Notes under the pieces: model-generated
What the model saw: only the letters and a program-made list of their open reading frames with translations
Told to the model about the DNA's origin: nothing
Database searches by the model: none
Origin: Bacteroidales bacterium UBA5515
GTDB lineage: Bacteria > Bacteroidota > Bacteroidia > Bacteroidales > P3
Length of the DNA: 8,835 bases
Direction: 5' to 3'
Assembly (NCBI GenBank): GCA_002423895.1
Contig: DIOL01000035.1
Span: 70,497-79,331, forward strand
Program-made: the position numbers and the translations under genes
Shown: positions 6,616-8,835 of the stretch, in pieces
Numbering within the stretch: position 1 is the first letter of the stretch
Layout of the letters: each line of letters opens with the position of its first letter

Positions 6616-7382
6616 GATTTAAGTGCATTAAATGAATCAATGCTATCTTGTCTTGCTTTTTGAGTAGGTTTTAAATCAAGAGTTGAGAATTCGTTATTTA
6701 GAATATCAAAAGTTATAAGCTTATTGATTAAAGGACTTCCTGTTGAAGTAATTATTTTAATGGCTTCATTTACTTGCAAAGATGCAGCAATGGAAGGTAA
6801 AACTCCCATAACTCCTTTGTTTTTGTTTTCTCTATTATGCAACTCATCGTAGTTTGGGAATAAATCACGATAACAGGAAGAATTATTATCAAAATTGAAA
6901 ACAGCAACCTGACCAAAATAATCCCCAATTGATGCATAAACAAAAGGTTTACCTAATCCAATACAAACATCGTTAATTAAATATCTTGCCTTGAAATTAT
7001 CTGTACCGTCAATAATTATATCATAATCTTTAATTATTGAAATTGCATTTTCAACACTTAAAAAAGAATTATAGGTTTCTATCCTTACATTTGAATTTAA
7101 TCTTCCAAGAGTTTCTTTTGCTCTTTCAACCTTACTAATTCCCAATTCATCCTCACGATAAAGCACCTGACGTTGAAGATTAGAAATTGAAACAGTATCA
7201 TTATCAACCAATCCAATTCTTCCAATACCAGAAGCAACCAAATACAAAGAACTGACAGAACCCAATCCACCAACTCCTATAACCAAAGCTGAAGCTCCTT
7301 TAAGTTTTTCCTGAGCCTCAACTCCAAACGAAGGCAAAATAACCTGTCTGTTATATCTATCTAATTCTTCCTTTGTCAGCAT
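6612..7382 (-). CDS. thiF: ThiF/MoeB/HesA-family adenylyltransferase, probable ThiS-activating ThiF
   Basis: E1-like enzyme that adenylates the C-terminal glycine of a ubiquitin-fold sulfur carrier; next to thiH the likely partner is ThiS. In 256 residues it shows RYNRQ (9-13), the nucleotide-binding GVGGLG (36-41), D60 in VDND, N68 and R71 in SNLQRQ, K84, and the catalytic-type DGTDN (125-129, D128). The fold is therefore intact. The usual zinc-site cysteines are not: the first CxxC is reduced to CYRD (C170, D173), and the downstream CxxC near the C-terminus is absent. The cysteine before GVxG, which in E. coli ThiF (C184) takes part in the acyl-disulfide to ThiS, is replaced within NKNKGVMG (186-193). 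The protein ends in a short polar tail. The start ATG follows the CGGC stop by 7 nt. MoeB or a generic HesA function remains possible; the choice of ThiF rests on context. Confidence 0.85.
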   Translation of the reverse strand: MLTKEELDRYNRQVILPSFGVEAQEKLKGASALVIGVGGLGSVSSLYLVASGIGRIGLVDNDTVSISNLQRQVLYREDELGISKVERAKETLGRLNSNVRIETYNSFLSVENAISIIKDYDIIIDGTDNFKARYLINDVCIGLGKPFVYASIGDYFGQVAVFNFDNNSSCYRDLFPNYDELHNRENKNKGVMGVLPSIAASLQVNEAIKIITSTGSPLINKLITFDILNNEFSTLDLKPTQKARQDSIDSFNALKS

Positions 7383-7389
7383 AAATCAA

Positions 7390-7722
7390 TTAATGTGTGT
7401 AATCTATTATTGTAACTTCATTACCAATTTTTCTGATTATTGCATCTTTCATCTGTTGGGCATGAGGACAGGGGAAACCAATTGGTGTGCCTTTAAATAT
7501 ACATGAAGCAAAAGCAATAACTTCAGCTCCTCTATCAACAAGCATTTTTGCTCTTGGAATAGCTCTTTTACCTGGGCAACCTCCACAAGTTACTATTCCA
7601 ACAATTTCGCTTTCACCCAATTCTGCAAAAGCTAATTTACCTTCATGTGCAACTTTTATGCATGTTGTAGCAGGACACATATCTTCTGTTTGTTGACAAC
7701 GAATTATTCCAATCTTTTTCAT
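7390..7722 (-). CDS. CGGC domain-containing cysteine-rich protein
   Basis: A 110-residue cytoplasmic protein matching the CGGC domain family, a small group with conserved cysteines and histidines suggested to bind metal; no reaction is established. Visible signatures are IIRCQQTEDMCPATTC (C9, C16, C21), the name-giving TCGGCPGKR (C46, C49), ASC (C74), FPCPH (C85, H87) and a terminal histidine in DYTH (H110). Seven cysteines in 110 residues suggest metal or Fe-S binding or thiol chemistry. It sits between thiH and the thiF-like gene, 7 nt from the latter, so it is almost certainly co-transcribed with thiF. A role in thiazole sulfur handling is a guess from position only; CGGC genes also occur elsewhere. 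Confidence 0.88.
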   Translation of the reverse strand: MKKIGIIRCQQTEDMCPATTCIKVAHEGKLAFAELGESEIVGIVTCGGCPGKRAIPRAKMLVDRGAEVIAFASCIFKGTPIGFPCPHAQQMKDAIIRKIGNEVTIIDYTH

Positions 7723-7745
7723 AGAATTTGTTTTATTTTAAATAA

Positions 7746-7766
7746 GGGCAGAGACAAGCCCTGCCC
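7746..7766. repeat. GC-rich hairpin in the thiH-CGGC gap
   Basis: GGGCAG (7746-7751) and CTGCCC (7761-7766) form a perfect 6-bp stem around a 9-nt loop. It can extend by a G-T and an A-T pair on the - strand, where TTATTT follows. It is strikingly GC-rich for this gap. It could be a weak terminator or attenuator, an mRNA-stabilising stem at the thiH 3' end, or one copy of a dispersed intergenic palindrome; one copy cannot decide. Confidence 0.55.
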
Positions 7767-7777
7767 CTAAAATTATT

Positions 7778-7808
7778 AACCATTAATCATTAACAACTAA
7801 CCATTAAT
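7778..7808. repeat. AACCATTAAT direct repeat, 21-bp spacing
   Basis: AACCATTAAT occurs at 7778-7787 and 7799-7808, with related CATTAAC in between, so the stretch reads as loose low-complexity repeats of TTAAC and CATTAAT. The second copy overlaps the thiH stop codon. It may be slippage-prone filler linked to the neighbouring palindrome. Confidence 0.5.
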
Positions 7809-8835
7809 TAAGTATTTTATCCCAATCTTTATAAACTACATCATAGCCTTGAGAACGAACCATTGCTTCCATTTCTTTTTCATTTCTATTGTCGTTTATG
7901 ATAAATTGTTCAAGTTCTGTTTCTGCTTTTGCATATCCTCCTGGGTCTGTTTTGCTTCCTGCACTCATTGATGTTATGCCAAGAGATACAAAATGATTTC
8001 TCATATCTCTTGATTCACGGGTTGTCATTGAAATTTCAATATCATTATCAAATATTCGATAAGCCCATATTGTTTGTGCAAATTCTTTATCTGACATTAT
8101 GAAATTTGGTTCATAACCTCCTGCTGCTGGACGCATTCTTGGAAAGGCTACTGCATATTTTGTTTTCCAGTAGTTTTTTGTCATAAAGCGCAGATGCATA
8201 GCCATAAAAACCATTTCAGTACGCCAATCTTCCAATCCAATTAAGGCACCAAAACCAACTCTGTGAGCTCCTGCTTGTGCAAGACGTTCCTGTGTTTCTA
8301 AACGATGTTGATAACGGCTTTTCATTCCTTTTGGATGATAATGCTTGTAAACTGCTTCGTGATATGTTTCCTGATATACATAAACTGAGTTTACTCCTGC
8401 TTTAAACAGTCTTTCATATTCTTCAACACTCATAGGATAAACCTCTAAGTTAATTGTAGAAAAATATGGTCGGCACAGTTTTACTGCATTTTCAATATAA
8501 TCAATACCAGCATGTCGAGGATGTTCTCCTGTCAAGAGAAGAACATTATCCATATTCATTGATTTTATAACCTTTATTTCTGCTAATATTTCTTCATCAT
8601 TTAAGGTTATTCTTTCTATATCGTTATTATGATTAAACCCGCAATAAATACAGTGATTTGTGCATTCGTTAGAAAGGTAAAGAGGAACATAAAACTGCAT
8701 TACTTTTCCAAATCGGCGTTGAGTTATATCTCTACTCATTCTTGCCATAGGTTCCAAATAATCCTTTGCAGCAGGAGATACCAAAGCCTTAAAGTCTTCA
8801 ATGCTTAAATGATTTGTATTTAAAGCTCTCTCAAC
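7804..8835 (-). CDS. thiH: 2-iminoacetate synthase ThiH, 5' end beyond the right edge
   Basis: Radical-SAM tyrosine lyase that splits tyrosine into dehydroglycine (2-iminoacetate) and p-cresol, supplying the glycine-derived unit for the thiazole of thiamine, in complex with ThiG. The frame is open through 8835: 17 codons in front of the TTG at 8784 (VERALNTNHLSIEDFKA) match the conserved ThiH N-terminal region. That TTG is therefore internal and about 30 residues lie outside the window. The [4Fe-4S] motif is CTNHCIYC (C41, C45, C48 counted from 8784), followed by LLLTGEHPRHAG, VYVYQETYHEAVY, GFGALIGL and FPRMRP. The C-terminal segment with TTRES, SAGSKTDPGGY and KDWDKIL is typical of the family. 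The C-terminus is complete. Use of ThiH instead of ThiO suggests an anaerobic or microaerobic lifestyle. thiG and thiC would be expected next, out of view. Confidence 0.97.
   Translation of the reverse strand, partial: VERALNTNHLSIEDFKALVSPAAKDYLEPMARMSRDITQRRFGKVMQFYVPLYLSNECTNHCIYCGFNHNNDIERITLNDEEILAEIKVIKSMNMDNVLLLTGEHPRHAGIDYIENAVKLCRPYFSTINLEVYPMSVEEYERLFKAGVNSVYVYQETYHEAVYKHYHPKGMKSRYQHRLETQERLAQAGAHRVGFGALIGLEDWRTEMVFMAMHLRFMTKNYWKTKYAVAFPRMRPAAGGYEPNFIMSDKEFAQTIWAYRIFDNDIEISMTTRESRDMRNHFVSLGITSMSAGSKTDPGGYAKAETELEQFIINDNRNEKEMEAMVRSQGYDVVYKDWDKILN

Noticed and set aside
7487..7696. 69-residue + strand open frame opposite the CGGC gene
   Set aside because: Antisense to the conserved cysteine motifs of the CGGC protein; no independent support.

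Overview
The window looks like a chromosomal segment from an AT-rich member of the Bacteroidetes, probably an anaerobe or facultative anaerobe. Three things point this way. Boxes matching the Bacteroidetes -7 promoter element (TAnnTTTG) sit just upstream of mnmE and uvrB. Shine-Dalgarno sequences are weak or absent. Thiazole synthesis uses the oxygen-sensitive radical-SAM enzyme ThiH rather than ThiO. No species can be named from the sequence alone.

Layout, left to right. Positions 1-2277 (+ strand) hold a large gene cut by the left edge. It encodes an HD-domain protein fused to an Hsp90-like GHKL ATPase. It is much more AT-rich than the rest and runs on the opposite strand, so it looks like accessory or horizontally acquired DNA. 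It converges on mnmE (trmE) at 2373-3752 (- strand), whose 3' end is a known island integration site in enterobacteria. A 282-bp gap (3753-4034) follows, holding the mnmE promoter, a strong intrinsic terminator for uvrB, and a three-copy palindromic repeat with an exact 23-bp period. uvrB fills 4035-6017 (-). Further right, all on the - strand, come a DUF1697 protein (6061-6615), a ThiF/MoeB/HesA-type E1-like adenylyltransferase (6612-7382), a CGGC-domain cysteine-rich protein (7390-7722) and thiH (7804 to beyond the right edge).

How the genes work together. thiH, the CGGC gene, thiF and the DUF1697 gene are tightly packed (81-nt gap, 7-nt gap, 4-nt overlap). They look like the 3' end of a thiamine-thiazole operon: ThiH makes dehydroglycine from tyrosine, and ThiF adenylates the sulfur carrier ThiS. 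The thiS and thiG genes would be expected beyond the right edge. uvrB (nucleotide excision repair) and mnmE (wobble-uridine tRNA modification) are ordinary housekeeping genes with their own promoter-like boxes.

The points most worth a second look are the HD-Hsp90 fusion next to the mnmE 3' end, the ThiF that has lost its zinc-site and sulfur-transfer cysteines while sitting beside a seven-cysteine protein, and the repeat-built uvrB terminator. No RNA genes, CRISPR arrays, insertion sequences or recombinases were seen.
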